Assembly (NCBI RefSeq): GCF_037975245.1 | Contig: NC_092579.1 | Span: 129,001 to 193,000 of the forward strand | Source of the DNA: Apostichopus japonicus | Lineage: Eukaryota > Echinodermata > Holothuroidea > Aspidochirotida > Stichopodidae | DNA: 64,000 nt | Reading direction: 5' to 3' | In this document: one piece after another, positions 44,591 to 55,487 of the stretch | How positions within the stretch are numbered: the first letter of the stretch is position 1 | How the letters are laid out: every line of letters starts with the position of its first letter | The notes under the pieces: model-generated | Seen by the model: the letters and a program-made list of their open reading frames with translations, nothing else | Database searches by the model: none | Told to the model about the DNA's origin: nothing | Made by a program: the position numbers and the translations under genes

Positions 44591-46690
44591 GTCCATCTAG
44601 GAGTGTCCCAAGTGTTGAACATGCACCAGATGGAACCCCTGTCTGGTATGTATACAGTTCTCACCAGCAGTCAGTGGCAAGAAATAGACATGGCTAAAAG
44701 GGAGCAGGAATGAATTACAGGGACAGTTACCCCATTTACCCAATTGTAGAAGTAAGAAAGAGAGTAGTGGGGGAGGTGGAGAGAGAGGAAGGGAAAAAGG
44801 TGGAGAGAGAGAGGCTGAAAGAGAGCAAGTGCCTCCTGAGGTCCCGGCTATGTCTAGATTTGTCATGACCAAAGGGAAGAGCAAGGGCAAGGCTCCATTG
44901 TGGATGGCCAAAATGCCAAAGAGAAAATCCGGTATGTCCTGAGGGGAGAAAGATAGACCAGAAGGTTGCAGAGAGAAGTGGTGTCCACAGGTTTGCATAG
45001 AGAATGGACATCCACTGGGTAGCAGAAAGAACCAGCGTCCGTAGGGTTGCAGAGAGAGATGACTACAGGGTAACAGAGAGAGGAAGTGCTGGTCCCAGCA
45101 GGAACACAAGATAGCAGTGGCTTGCCTCCATCAGGGACACAAAGAGTGTCGTACGCGGCCAAGGGCACGTAGAGAGAGACATCCGTTGGATGGATCAGAT
45201 ACCTGGAGCTAGGAGCGAGAAGCCAGACATGGTTGCAGCAGATCCCGGTCTCCAAGAGGCCGCAGGAGTAGAAGATGGTCTCCAGGGTCGGACATGTCAT
45301 CAGAGTCTACCGATGATGAATACCGTAGGGCGAAGAGGAGATATCAATCTCTGCAATGCAGACACAAGGAGGAGCCAGCCTGGTTGGCCTCCTAAAACCA
45401 CTTCCAGAAAGGGAGAGAGAGAGAAGCTCTTCCATGGGAAAACCAACAAATACAGATGAAGTGAGGACAGGGTCCGTATCAACTACTGACGCAGAACCAG
45501 AACCAGAAAAGGAGACCGTTTATAGAGGACAATGTCTTTGACTGCAGAGTGTCAGTTGTACTCTTGAGCATGGAGGACGAGCTGGAAGACCCATTTGAAT
45601 TTGTCATGGGCTCGGGAGATTATACTTCTAGAGTAGTAGAAGAAGAGGAGCCCCCTGCAGGGAGGGGGGGAGGGAGGACAGTTCCTCTAGAATTGGCAAT
45701 GAGAGCAGTGGAAATATTCATGCATCTCGGATTCAAGGATCCTGAGCAGTTTGCACCTAACCCGGCCCATGTATCAATATTGACATCTACAGGAGAAAGT
45801 TCTGTCGAACCGAAGACTATTATGCCCATAGATGTATCCTGCCTCGACAGGTTTGAAGCCATCGCCAACAAGAGAAGATGGACAGCCTTCCCAGGAAAGG
45901 CGGACAGGGTCAAGAGTTCCTTAGGACACCTGAAAGAGTCCATTGTCCAGTAATTCCCCAGGAGGCAAAGGAAAAACTACAGGCAGAACAGGGGTCCTCT
46001 TCATTCTAGATAGGGGCGGTGCAGAAGAAACTGCAGGAGATCCTGGTGGGTATGGATGTAGCAGCCCAGTCTGGCATGACGTTTATGTCGGTGTTGATGT
46101 TAATGAGGTACCACAAGCATCCACCATGAGACATGGTCCAAGGTTCCAGAAATGAAACAGGTCTTCTCCTTCTTCTGCTGTTAGGGCCTCTATCGAGATT
46201 GACCGTCTACCAATTTGCGAGGGTTTCGACATGGGCAGTGGCCTCAAGAAGAGAGAATGTAGTATCCTCAATAAGGTGGCTTTCATTCGAGGCAAAGAAT
46301 AGGATGACAGCCCTCCCATTCCTAGGAGAAGATCTGTTTAATACAGACAGCTTCCAACAAGATCTCCAGGAGGTTACCAGCAGAGGACCCTGGCAGAATC
46401 TGAGTTCAGGGCAGTAGACAGGAACATATATCAACCAAATAGAGGTAGACCATCCAGAGGTGGTCCAGTAGCCCTTCAAAGAAATGGATTCAGAGAAGGT
46501 CTCTTCGTAGCAAAGCTAGAGGGAGATTTAGCCCTGGCTCTAGGGCTAAATCTAGGCCCTGGACAGGCTCTAGAAGAGTCAGCAATAGGAGAGAAGCACT
46601 TACTTTGAATACAACAACTAGACTGGACAGTGGCCACTCCTCCTGCAGCCCACCTCACCTCGACAAACCTGGAGTTGGAGGGGTGGGGGC
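44591..46690 (+). pseudogene. DIRS-like ORF1 (gag-like) of copy C
   Basis: Frame-shifted pieces give VRKRVVGEVEREEGKKVERE (44751 on), the ICHDQREEQGQGS phrase equivalent to copy A, and an open 134-codon stretch 45549-45953: MEDELEDPFEFVMGSGDYTS, LELAMRAVEIFMHLGFKDPE, CLDRFEAIANKRRW. It continues as VGMDVAAQSGMTFMSVLMLM, LTVYQFARVSTWAVASRREN, VVSSIRWLSFEAKNRMTALP, FLGEDLFNTDSF and a Gly/Ser/Arg-rich tail. This is the full ORF1 layout of DIRS elements. The minus-strand ORFs here are shadows. Confidence 0.7.
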
Positions 46691-46726
46691 CACTTAATTC
46701 TTATGCCCAGCAATAGGTAAATTTAC

Positions 46727-46925
46727 TTCGCCCTTCGCTTACGTGTCTCCCCACAACCTTAGCACCTCGTTCTACCGTGTCTAGAATGAACTGGTGACCT
46801 TTTTAACACTGCGTGCCCTCTATGACAGGCTCCCCCGGTCAATGCCCTTCCTTATCAATCTACCATCCAAAGTGTCTACATCGTGCATTTTTCGTCTGGT
46901 TTTATCCTGTTTGTTTTTTGATAGG
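46727..46925 (+). mobile_element. DIRS left-terminal sequence lying between ORF1 and RT of copy C
   Basis: TTCGCCCTTCGCTTACGTGT, CTCCCCACAACCTTAGCACC, TCTACCGTGTCTAGAATGAA match the left ends at 22054 and 35991 over about 150 bp. Here, however, the sequence follows ORF1 instead of preceding it, and is followed at once by a reverse-transcriptase start. Either a second element's left end is joined here, with its own ORF1 deleted, or copy C is rearranged. Confidence 0.6.
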
Positions 46926-46930
46926 CAATT

Positions 46931-47160
46931 ATGGGCATGGATCAGTGGAAGTTGAGATCGGTCGCAGAAGTATACAAAATAGAATTTACCTCTGGTCCAC
47001 CTTTCGGGGAAGGGGAAAGAGTAAAGCCAACAGCAACGGACCAGGTCCAAAGACTATGTCTAGAGGGGGAAATTGAAACATTGTTACAAAAACGGGCAGC
47101 AGTAGTGGTACCAGCAGAGTCGAAATCAACTAGATATGTGCAGAATTTGGTAAAAATTTC
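46931..47160 (+). pseudogene. DIRS reverse transcriptase, N-terminal fragment
   Basis: ATG at 46931 opens WKLRSVAEVYKIEFTSGPPF, then PTATDQVQRLCLEGEIETLL, QKRAAVVVP. This is the characteristic start of DIRS/Gypsy-type RT ('W...I..GYKIEF...PP', 'L..EI..LL.K.AI..V'). It stops at about 47150, before any catalytic motif. Confidence 0.65.
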
Positions 47161-47480
47161 CATTCAAGAAGTGGTACGAAGTACGGAAAGTCTTGTCTCA
47201 GTTCAGTTTATCAATATGTAATTCATAGTACATTGGTATGTTTGCTAATACATGAAGACAATCATTTTCACTTAACAATGAATAATCACAATCAGCAGTT
47301 ATTTTTACGACGCTTAAGTGACCACAAATGTGGGAGAATCCTGCAAGGGCTTATTGATTACAACTTACACATTGGTTTGCTTATTCAACATTTTTAGCTC
47401 ACATTTGGAATCTTTTCAATTTAGCAGGTCATTTCAGATGAGAAAACTGTAGACTGCTCTTGGATGAAAAACCACTGTAC
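47161..47480. other. intronic sequence
   Basis: No feature besides the possible 3' body of the SINE-like sequence that begins at 47573 on the minus strand. Confidence 0.35.
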
Positions 47481-47573
47481 AATGACCCGGCCAGGTATTG
47501 AACCCGGAACTTCCAGATTGCTAAGCCTCATTGCTTCAAATGCCACTGCCTTTATCCACTTGGCCACAGCACT
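47481..47573 (-). repeat. tRNA-derived SINE head or tRNA pseudogene (Ser/Leu type)
   Basis: Reverse complement has an A box GTGGCCAAGTGG (47567-47556) and a B box CCGGGTTCAATACCTGG (47507-47491), with spacing long enough for the extra arm of tRNA-Ser/Leu. The first and last 7 bases do not pair, so no functional acceptor stem forms. The T-stem pairs at 4 of 5. The sequence downstream (GTACAGTGGTTTTTCATCC) would be the SINE body. Confidence 0.55.
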
Positions 47574-49943
47574 GATATGAACACTTTAGTGTGAGATAAA
47601 ACTGTGATGTTGGTGATAACCTTATGATAAAAGCATTGCCTCACAATTGCTAGTTGTTTTGGCTAGCCTGTCAGACACCTGAGTACAATTTCAACAAACA
47701 TAGTTCTGAACTTTTCCAGTGATATACTGTATCATGCATCTATATTGTACAACAGTATCTGCACTTCAGACAAGATATCAGCTGCCTTAATTCTGACACA
47801 GTTTTAAAAGGATTGTCAGGTGGCCCAAAGAAGTTACCTTAAAAAATGATAAATAATTTTCCAAACATGTTGTCAAAGTATGAGAACGCTAATGTTCCAT
47901 TTGACAGAGAAACGATTTTTTAAGCATTAAGGATGGACATTTCCAATATGATTTGAGCAGTACAGAACGTGACGTCATCTAAGCTATAAATGCAGATTGC
48001 CACATAACCCACGCTTCATACAGTTTCTACAGTAATCACAACAAAAAACGTGTTTGTATACAGATTAATTTCTTCCTTAATTTTCGGTGAAATTTCTTAT
48101 AAATTAGATATGTTTTCAAAAACTCCTTAAGCCGCCATATATGTAGTAGATCGGTGGTTTCGTGGTCTTTGTGTAACACAAGATAAGTTTTAACAGCAGA
48201 CTCTTCGTTGTTTATACATTGCACTATCCAGCTCCAACGCGAAGAATGTTCACATGTAGGCTACTCTAACGATTACAATTGGACAGTTCTGCGAAGGCTA
48301 AGCTTCTCGATACTACATTCTGTTCTGACATCGATTCCGCCAAGTTTCATCTTTCGGTGTTCAAAATACTTTTCAAGTTTCCTTTTACTGTAAATTTGAT
48401 CCGTGAATATTATTTCAGCGATTTTAAAGAACAGGTTATGAACTGTGGTTTGAGTGTCAGAGTATATTATGTGCAACACTATATGTATACCAACTGGGCA
48501 TGGTACAGTAGGCTATATACGTTCGCGATATGTACGTTACATATAATAGGCAATCACATGTTCGTGTACAGAGAACAGTGTATTTGCTGCGGAAATGGGA
48601 GTGCTACTTCAAGTCGCCTATTTGCCTATTTGCCTGCACTACGTCAATCACCATATTGATGCATTCGAACAAACGGTACTTTTGGTGAGAAACTGGTGAA
48701 TTTGAAAACCAGATTTCTAGAAGACGAAAACGTCGAATGGGGACAATTTTTACATGGTTATTAAGAGAAAAATTAGAACTACAAGGACATGTATCAAAAT
48801 CTTCCACCAGACAATTCCTTTAAATGATGTTGAATTAGTTATCCCCAGATAGCTACTCATCCATAACATGAGTATTCATGGTGTTGTCAACAAGCCTGTG
48901 TGATCTGTGCTCAGTAGAACTATATTATAATTACAATTGCATGCAGGACTATACAAACAAAGGCACACATTTGGTCTACAACAGAGTGCTCAATATTCTC
49001 CAAGGAAGTACCATAGTGAAAGACAGGCTTTCTCCTCCACCAACTATGATATGGTACGCCACGTTGTACATGGTCTAGCAAGTACCTTATTTCAGTATTT
49101 AGTACATAATTTAAGGATTTCTTCAACTGTAATATGTCTTACAAGGGTGATATACTTTGCAGGTTATTTTTCAGACTGACCAGCAGGCACCCTATCCAAT
49201 AGAATACTGCAGACAGGGTCCCCAGTTGCTTGCAATAACAGCATCATACTCAATTCTATATGTTTAGACCAATGAAATACTCAGTCAGATCATCATGTGG
49301 TAATATTTACAACCAATGGCCTCAATCAAATAATCCATTTTATGGTGACCAAACACCTGATGTAAGATTGTCATTAAGGACTGATTGATGTGAAGGAACA
49401 AACAACCAGATCAGCAAATGGAATTCACTGTACAATACTGCTTTCATCAGCAGTACTACTGTATTTATGCACACCTAAATGCTCTTCATTTGCCTGCTCT
49501 GCCATAGTAGACAGTAATAATATTTGCATTCTAAATACAAGCTACATGTAGATTAAGCAAGATGTTCAAATCGAGAGCTCAAACATTTTGCATTTCATAT
49601 GTGATGCTTGTTCAGAATAAGACAAACTAAGAAACACAGCTGAAGAAAGGGTGGCTGGAATAGGGTAAGAAATATCATTTAATTGAAGTCCCAGCTGCCA
49701 TATGTTTTCATGAAGATATGTTATCCATAATAAGGTTGAGAATGAACTTGTGGCTGTGCACTGAAAGAGGTACTATGAAAATTAAACAAATAGTTTCAAC
49801 TTAACTGTTTCCTTAATGGAAGGTAAGGGTAAAGTTAATGGCATAAATGCAATGAATTCGAAGAAGCAATGTCAACTCTGACAGGTGGCAAAACCATTAA
49901 TCTACACCATGCTTACATTTATTATGGAACATGGGAACCCCTC
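47574..49943. other. intronic sequence, nothing firm
   Basis: Several overlapping short frames exist at 48036-48810, including a 126-codon frame at 48279-48659 that begins at TTG and has no recognisable domain. I do not call them. Confidence 0.35.
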
Positions 49944-50115
49944 TCAGGGGTATTCCACTTATGAGCCTACTGTCATGAACTTACAGAAGGGTATTACCTT
50001 TGCAATGGTCAAGTTGTCCAGAACTCATTTCTGATATTTTAGTAATTGATTAAAGGACACATCTTTCTCAATCAGGTGATTCCATATATAAACTTATGAG
50101 GCAAGGCATCACAAT
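49944..50115 (+). repeat. dispersed repeat (second copy of 16388-16600)
   Basis: GGTATTCCACTTATGAGCCT, GTATTACCTTTGCAATGGTC, AATCAGGTGATT and GGCAAGGCATCAC align with the intron 1 copy. Confidence 0.7.
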
Positions 50116-50269
50116 TGATGACTATGCTGTTTGTATTGTGACTTTGCTGAAACTTCGGCTCTCAAAAAAGTAAGAAATTTAGAGTTACTGTGGCTACCGC
50201 TTGTTCTCAAACTAATCAGCGGCTTCCTGAAGACTTAAATCACCAGAAGGTACTATTTTCATGTAAGAT

Positions 50270-52240
50270 GGCATCGAAAAAGGCAGCAAAAGATCTGGCC
50301 AAAAAATCACCTCAGCTAACGAAGCTTAGGCCAACCTCCAACTTCACTCCTCCAATGTCTATTCAGACCTACTGTACATGCTACTCTAGAGTCACACATA
50401 CGACAGCTCAACAATTCAATGGACAAAGCATTCCGGAAAGTCAATGACAAAGTAGACGCTATACTTTCTAACCAGCAAGAATTGAAAGAAAGATTATCTT
50501 CCTTGGAAAAAACGCAAAGGGATTTAGAGCAAAGTACAATCTTTTTTAGCTTTACAGTCGATGATCTCAAAGACAAGCAAACCAAAATGGAGGCCAGAAC
50601 AGACAAACTGAGGAAAGATATGGATGCATTCCTTACTGAACATAGAGCATTGCACAGAACATAGAGCATTGCAAAAGCAAAATGAGGATAAGCTGAAGTC
50701 AATCTCAGAAGCCCAGCTAAAGGCAGAGCATTATTCAAGGAGCTACAACTTAAGAGTTGGTGGAATACAGGAAAAACAAGATTAAGATCCAATCGGTGAA
50801 GTCAGACAGTTGCTCAGCAACTACTTCAGCATAAATAATGTACAGTAACTATTGAAAATGCTCACCTTATAGGGAAACATCAAAGTGGAAAACATTGTCA
50901 TATTATATCTAAATTCTTATTTCGCCCTCAACGACAACTTATTATTGCTAAAGCTTGTGGTGCTCTTCAAGGGACCAACCTCTTTTATAACAGAAGATCT
51001 AACATCCGAGGACTTCAGAAAAAAGACAAAACTCCGCCCAGTGATGGATGCTGCGTTTTGTGACGGGAAGCTTCCAAGATTCAGAAACGGCCAGTTATTT
51101 ATTAATGGAGTCCTGTACGTCGAACCCAACCCAACAACCGAAAGAAAATAAGCCCAGAGAATACTGAGTCTCTGATAGCCTTCACCTTGGTAGGAAACTT
51201 TTGTAATTCAAAGCGCAAGTACCTTCTATTCTCACTGACTTGTATTGTATTGGATTTCTAATTGTGTTGTCTTGTGTTGTTTGTTTCAAGACCGTTCTGT
51301 ATATTTCTTGCCACCGTGTTTTTACATTGAACGTTGTTCACAAACCATATTTCTTCAACTTAAAATGCGCCTGACATAAATGATCTTTTTTGTACTATTG
51401 TGTGTCATTCTTCAGATTCTGAAAACCATTCTTCTAGTAGTGATGGTAACATTATAATTACTTCGATGAAAGTACCTTACTTACAAAGATACATTGAGTT
51501 TATAATTGAGTGCATATCAATGCTCATAGTTTATGGAAAAATACCCCAAAAGTCACTGGTTCTAGGGTATTTACGAACGACGATACTGTTGTAGGAGACA
51601 GGTAAGAGAGGAGTGAAGTAAATCATAATATTCGTTACCTCATCAATGATGAACTAGACTCTAAAGTCTCAATAGTTGCCATTTCTGAGACTTGGATTCA
51701 AGAAAAATCCCCTCTTAATATGTTACAGGTGGATAATTATAACTTCATTCATGTTAATAGAACTGGTAAACGTGGTGATGGAGTTCGTTTTTAAATTTGT
51801 AATGATGTTCAGTATAAAACAAGGTCCGATCTTAATTTCAATTGCATTACTTTTGAGTTTTTGTTTATTGAAGCTATACACAGAGACCGCTCTGTTATAA
51901 TTGGTGTTATTTATCGACCACCTCATGGTTCCATGATTAATTTTATCGATGAGATGTCTAATTTGCTAAATGCCATTAACCTGGGTAAGAAATCATGCTT
52001 GCTTCTCGGGGATTTTAATATTGACCTCTAATTTTCATGTTGCCACTTTCATAAATACTATGTACTCTGATTCATTCACGCCGCTTATCACAAAACCTAC
52101 CAGGATTACCGATTCATCTTCAACTTTAATTGATCATATTTTCTGTAATGACGTCAATCTCTTCAATTTGTCTGGCATTCTTATGTCTGATATAAGTGAC
52201 CATTTACTTAGCCATTATGGAATCTGTGGGGTTGCATAGA
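50270..52240 (+). mobile_element. LINE with ORF1 and endonuclease domain, interior deleted
   Basis: ORF1 (50270-51150, frameshifted at about 50660 and 50790) has a basic start (MASKKAAKDLAKK), then a coiled coil (50419-50664: VDAILSNQQELKERLSSLEK ... DKLRKDMDAFLTEHRAL). Next comes an RNA-binding-type end (ENAHLIGKHQSG, SKFLFRPQRQLIIAKA, TSEDFRKKTKLRPVMDAAF, FRNGQLFINGVLYV). ORF2 (from about 51400, resuming at 51623) carries an apurinic endonuclease: SIVAISETWIQEKSP, VIIGVIYRPPHGSMINF, CLLLGDFNIDL, FTPLITKPTRITDSSSTLID, SDISDH. The reverse transcriptase is missing; at about 52330 a short RT C-terminal piece (KQFSISISRVKLWNSLD) follows. Confidence 0.8.
51436..51622. mobile_element. short insertion with DIRS-like inverted end inside the LINE ORF2
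   Basis: The right edge (51592-51622, TAGGAGACAGGTAAGAGAGG) is the reverse complement of the DIRS left-end consensus. It interrupts the LINE between SSDSENHSSSSDGN and IRYLINDELDSK. The left boundary is approximate. Confidence 0.4.
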
Positions 52241-53160
52241 GAGAACAGGTTGTACAGTATGCATTAATGATCAAACTTCTAAGACCAGTACAGCATGCGG
52301 CGGCATCCCATAATGGTTTATGCTCGGACAAGGAAAAAACAGTTTTCCATCTCCATATCTAGGGTTAAACTCTGGAACTCATTAGATATTAAAGTTAAGT
52401 CAGCCTTATAACCTTGAACTCTTTTTTAAAATAGATACAAAAAAATCTATTGTCAACTTATTAATGCCAAAAGTAATTTCTTCCAGTTTATACTTTATTG
52501 ATTTGAGACAAATTCATTTTTCTCTTCTTCTCTTTTTTATTTAATTTTTTTATATGATTTAATTTTCGTTTTGGAGTTTTGTTTCCTTTCACCATTTTCT
52601 CTCCAGTATATGTATATATTAATTATATTCAAATCGGGAAAACATTCATTCTATAAGCATTGCACTTCTTTTTTTCTCCTTTTTCATGCATTTTTATAGC
52701 TTAATTATTGTATATAAATTATCATGATGAATGTTTTTTCTTTCTTTGTGTCTGTGTCTCTAAATTGTATTGTATATCAAAATATTCTTTTATACTTTGT
52801 TAAACATTCATATACTGTACAAAATTACTGGAAATGAATTGTTGTCATTGTTATATTTTCTAACGTAAAAATCTGAAATATCTTCGACACATACAAACTC
52901 CAAGTCGCTCTATTTATGTATTAATATGTTGATGGACTTTTGCCTTCTATAACTTTGATGATTACTATCTTTTTAATTGTGACATTCATAACTACAATAC
53001 CTGCTTTTGTCAAAACTTCCGTACAAATTTGACTCACTAGAGGACTCATCAACTTTTTATCAATTCTGGAGTTACAATCTGGAATAGTTTTGACAACACA
53101 ATAAAAACATCCAAAAGTATTCATTGCTTCAAACAAAAAATGAAATCCATTTAACTTTCT
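52241..53160 (+). mobile_element. LINE 3' remnants, AT-rich
   Basis: Two LINE C-terminal phrases, KLWNSLDIK at about 52367-52395 and SGVTIWNSFDNTIKTSKSIH at about 53066-53130, mark the ends of two decayed copies in long T-rich 3' sequence. Confidence 0.5.
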
Positions 53161-53880
53161 TGCTTTTTTCTGTTCTTTTTCCTCTTTTCTTCTTCCTCTT
53201 ACTTATCATTTGTGTTCTTTTATTGTACTCAATTATTGTTTTGTAAATGGGACTGCTCATAACTAAAAAATAATAATCGCAAGTGGCTTTTTACAAACGT
53301 TTCTTCCGAATGTGATCGAATTGCGGGAATTGCGCAATCCTGCGGCTATGCGAACCCTGGGCCCACATAATAGATAATGGTAGTGAAAAACGGTTTAAGA
53401 GCTAAATTGGATATTTATATGGTCTGATCCAATAGACGTGGAGAGCAAGCATAATCAGCGGTGGCAGTGTGATTTTAGAAGTGATGTTAAATTATATGAA
53501 GTTATTAACAAGTTAATCAAAGAAACAAAAGCAATAGAAATTATTGAGGAAGGTTTCATACCTTATTTTACACCTCCGTATTTGAATATGGAAACATTGT
53601 CAGTGGAGACTATTATTCATTTAGTATCTATATGTAATTTCTTGAAAATCGCGATACACAAGGGTCAACAATTTTTTTTTCGGCTACCCGGATACCCGGC
53701 GGGTAACTACTCTCGGGTACCCTATTCCCGATTTTTGGACCCATGTAAGCACTAAAATTGATGTATGCCATGAAATGAAAGTCATATAAACTGCCTGTTG
53801 TTCAAAACTTATTACTAAGTGCACCATCTATTCCATAAGCAGGTGCTACTGATTAGCTCATATATATCTGCTATGACAAA
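53161..53880. other. intronic sequence
   Basis: A 105-codon frame at 53438-53755 contains no domain I can identify. It begins at GTG and I do not call it. Confidence 0.35.
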
Positions 53881-53899
53881 GCAGTTAATTAGAAACAAC

Positions 53900-53998
53900 T
53901 CAACAAGCTTTGGAACTCCATGCCTCAGCATATTAAAACTATTACATCAATAGACTCTTTTAGAGAAAACTAAAGACTCATCTTTTTAAACTTTGCTT
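53900..53998 (+). mobile_element. LINE C-terminal fragment
   Basis: KLWNSMPQHIKTITSIDSFR at 53910-53970, then a stop in what should be ENLKTHLF: the last residues of a CR1/L2-like ORF2. It is immediately followed by the 58-bp array. Confidence 0.6.
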
Positions 53999-53999
53999 T

Positions 54000-54405
54000 G
54001 GTCAGTAGTCCCATTACTGTATGTATTACTTTGTATAGCACCTTGAGCTGATAACATGGTCAGTAGTCCCATTACTGTATGTATTACTTTGTATAGCACC
54101 TTGAGCTGATAACATGGTCAGTAGTCCCATTACTGTATGTATTACTTTGTATAGCACCTTGAGCTGATAACATGGTCAGTAGTCCCATTACTGTATGTAT
54201 TACTTTGTATAGCACCTTGAGCTGATAACATGGTCAGTAGTCCCATTACTGTATGTATTACTTTGTATAGCACCTTGAGCTGATAACATGGTCAGTGGTC
54301 CCATTACTGTATGTATTACTTTGTATAGCACCTTGAGCTGATAACATGGTCAGTGGTCCCATTACTGTATGTATTACTTTGTATAGCACCTTGAGCTGAT
54401 AACAT
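54000..54405. repeat. 58-bp tandem array, exactly 7 copies, in a LINE 3' UTR
   Basis: Unit GGTCAGTAGTCCCATTACTG, then TATGTATTACTTTGTATAGC, then ACCTTGAGCTGATAACAT. 7 x 58 = 406 bp. The last two copies share an A-to-G change (GTCAGTGGTCCC). The unit's end, TATAGCACCTTGAGCTGATA, is the 3'-tail type of LINEs, so the array is an expansion of that tail. The minus-strand ORF 54258-54662 reads through it and is a shadow. Confidence 0.95.
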
Positions 54406-54480
54406 TTTCTGGATAATGTTGCTTTAATAACTGTTATGATTATATCGCGAAGACTTAAAACCTTGCTAAAGTGAACTAAT

Positions 54481-55087
54481 TTGAAGGAATTAATAGAACA
54501 ATACTTCCAAGAGATACTGGTCCATGCGTTTGTGACATCAAAGCTTGATTTTCTTAATTCACTTTTATTTGGCCTTCCTGATTCGACCATCAAGAAACTC
54601 CAAAAGATCCAAAACACCGCTGCCCGTATTGTGAAAAGGAAAGGAAGAAAGTGTCGCACCACCCCACTTCTGAAGGAACTTCATTGGCTACCTATCAGCT
54701 ACAGAATCCAGTATAAAATACTTCTTCTCACCTTCTGTGCTCATCATCTTGAACGGCCTGTGTACCTGTCACAACTTCTCAGGCCATATACTCCAACTCG
54801 CACACTTCGTTCCTCCAACAAACTGTTTTTAACTGTTCCAAAACCACGATTGAAGAACTATGGTTACAGAAGCTTCCAATACTCTGGGTCTTATCTCTGG
54901 AACAAGTTACCAGATCACATTCGAACATGCTATAAACTTTCTACTTTCAAAAGTCTACTTAAGACCCATTTTTTCACTTGTTCTTTTGTAAATTAATTTA
55001 CTTTCTCTGTAAAGCGCTTTGAGCAGTAACTTTTGTTTACTGATTTGGCGCTATATAAGTCTCATTTATTATTATATTATTATTATT
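54481..55087 (+). mobile_element. 5'-truncated CR1/L2-like LINE, C-terminus and 3' tail
   Basis: An open frame from about 54522 to TAA at 54994-54996 encodes KLDFLNSLLFGLPDSTIKKL, RIVKRKGRKCRTTPLLKELH, LWNKLPDHIRTC, TFKSLLKTHFF. It is near-identical to the minus-strand element at 20169-22053. The 3' UTR ends TTTGGCGCTATATAAGTCTC plus an ATT microsatellite at 55060-55087. It is truncated just upstream of 54481. The short intact frame suggests a fairly recent insertion in intron 2, sense to the host gene. Confidence 0.85.
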
Positions 55088-55349
55088 TAAGTTTCTATTG
55101 TTCAATGACCATATAAAATCAGTAGTCAGCTGGGGTCTACAATTATTTCACTGTTTGTCTCAAACCTTCTAGGAAGCAAGAGCAAAACTTATTAAATGTG
55201 TTGTGGTTGTCATGGATGCTGATTTGATGACATTTGGACCACTTTGCCAGTGCTAGTGTTTAATTGATTTCTTAGCTTCCACAAATACAATTTAGAGGTT
55301 TACTAGAAATTAATTTGATTATTTCCCTCTCTCTCCACCTCTTGTTTAG

Positions 55350-55487
55350 ATCTGGACAGGGCTGCATCAGGATTTGCATGCATTTGTGTTGGCTTGCAAT
55401 TATGTGCAGTTCTAACAAGCTTCCAAGCTGCTTATACAACCATTCCTGTGCTGTTTACGGATTGCGGGGTGATGTCATTATTTGGAG
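55350..55487 (+). CDS. exon 3 of the claudin/TMEM178-like tetraspan gene
   Basis: A 138-nt exon preceded by an excellent pyrimidine tract (CTCTCTCTCCACCTCTTG) and TTTAG, and followed by the donor G|GTAGGT at 55488. Entered in phase 1 from exon 2 it completes Tyr138, then encodes residues 139-183: LDRAASGFACICVGLQLCAV, LTSFQAAYTTIP, VLFTDCGVMSLFG. Residues about 143-166 are TM2. The segment from 171 on looks like the first half of TM3. The 'W...L.R..SGF' passage from exon 2 into TM2 is arranged as in TMEM178 proteins. It leaves in phase 1, so at least one more exon (rest of TM3, second loop, TM4, C-tail) is required. Confidence 0.8.

Noticed and set aside
44597-45300. 170- and 145-codon minus-strand ORFs
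   Set aside because: Antisense of the purine-rich DIRS ORF1 copy C. The sense strand shows the conserved ORF1 phrases.
48279-48659. 126-codon frame on the + strand
   Set aside because: Starts at TTG, overlaps ORFs in other frames and on the other strand, has no domain and no splice support.
54258-54662. 134-codon minus-strand ORF
   Set aside because: Runs through the 58-bp array and the antisense of the LINE C-terminus.
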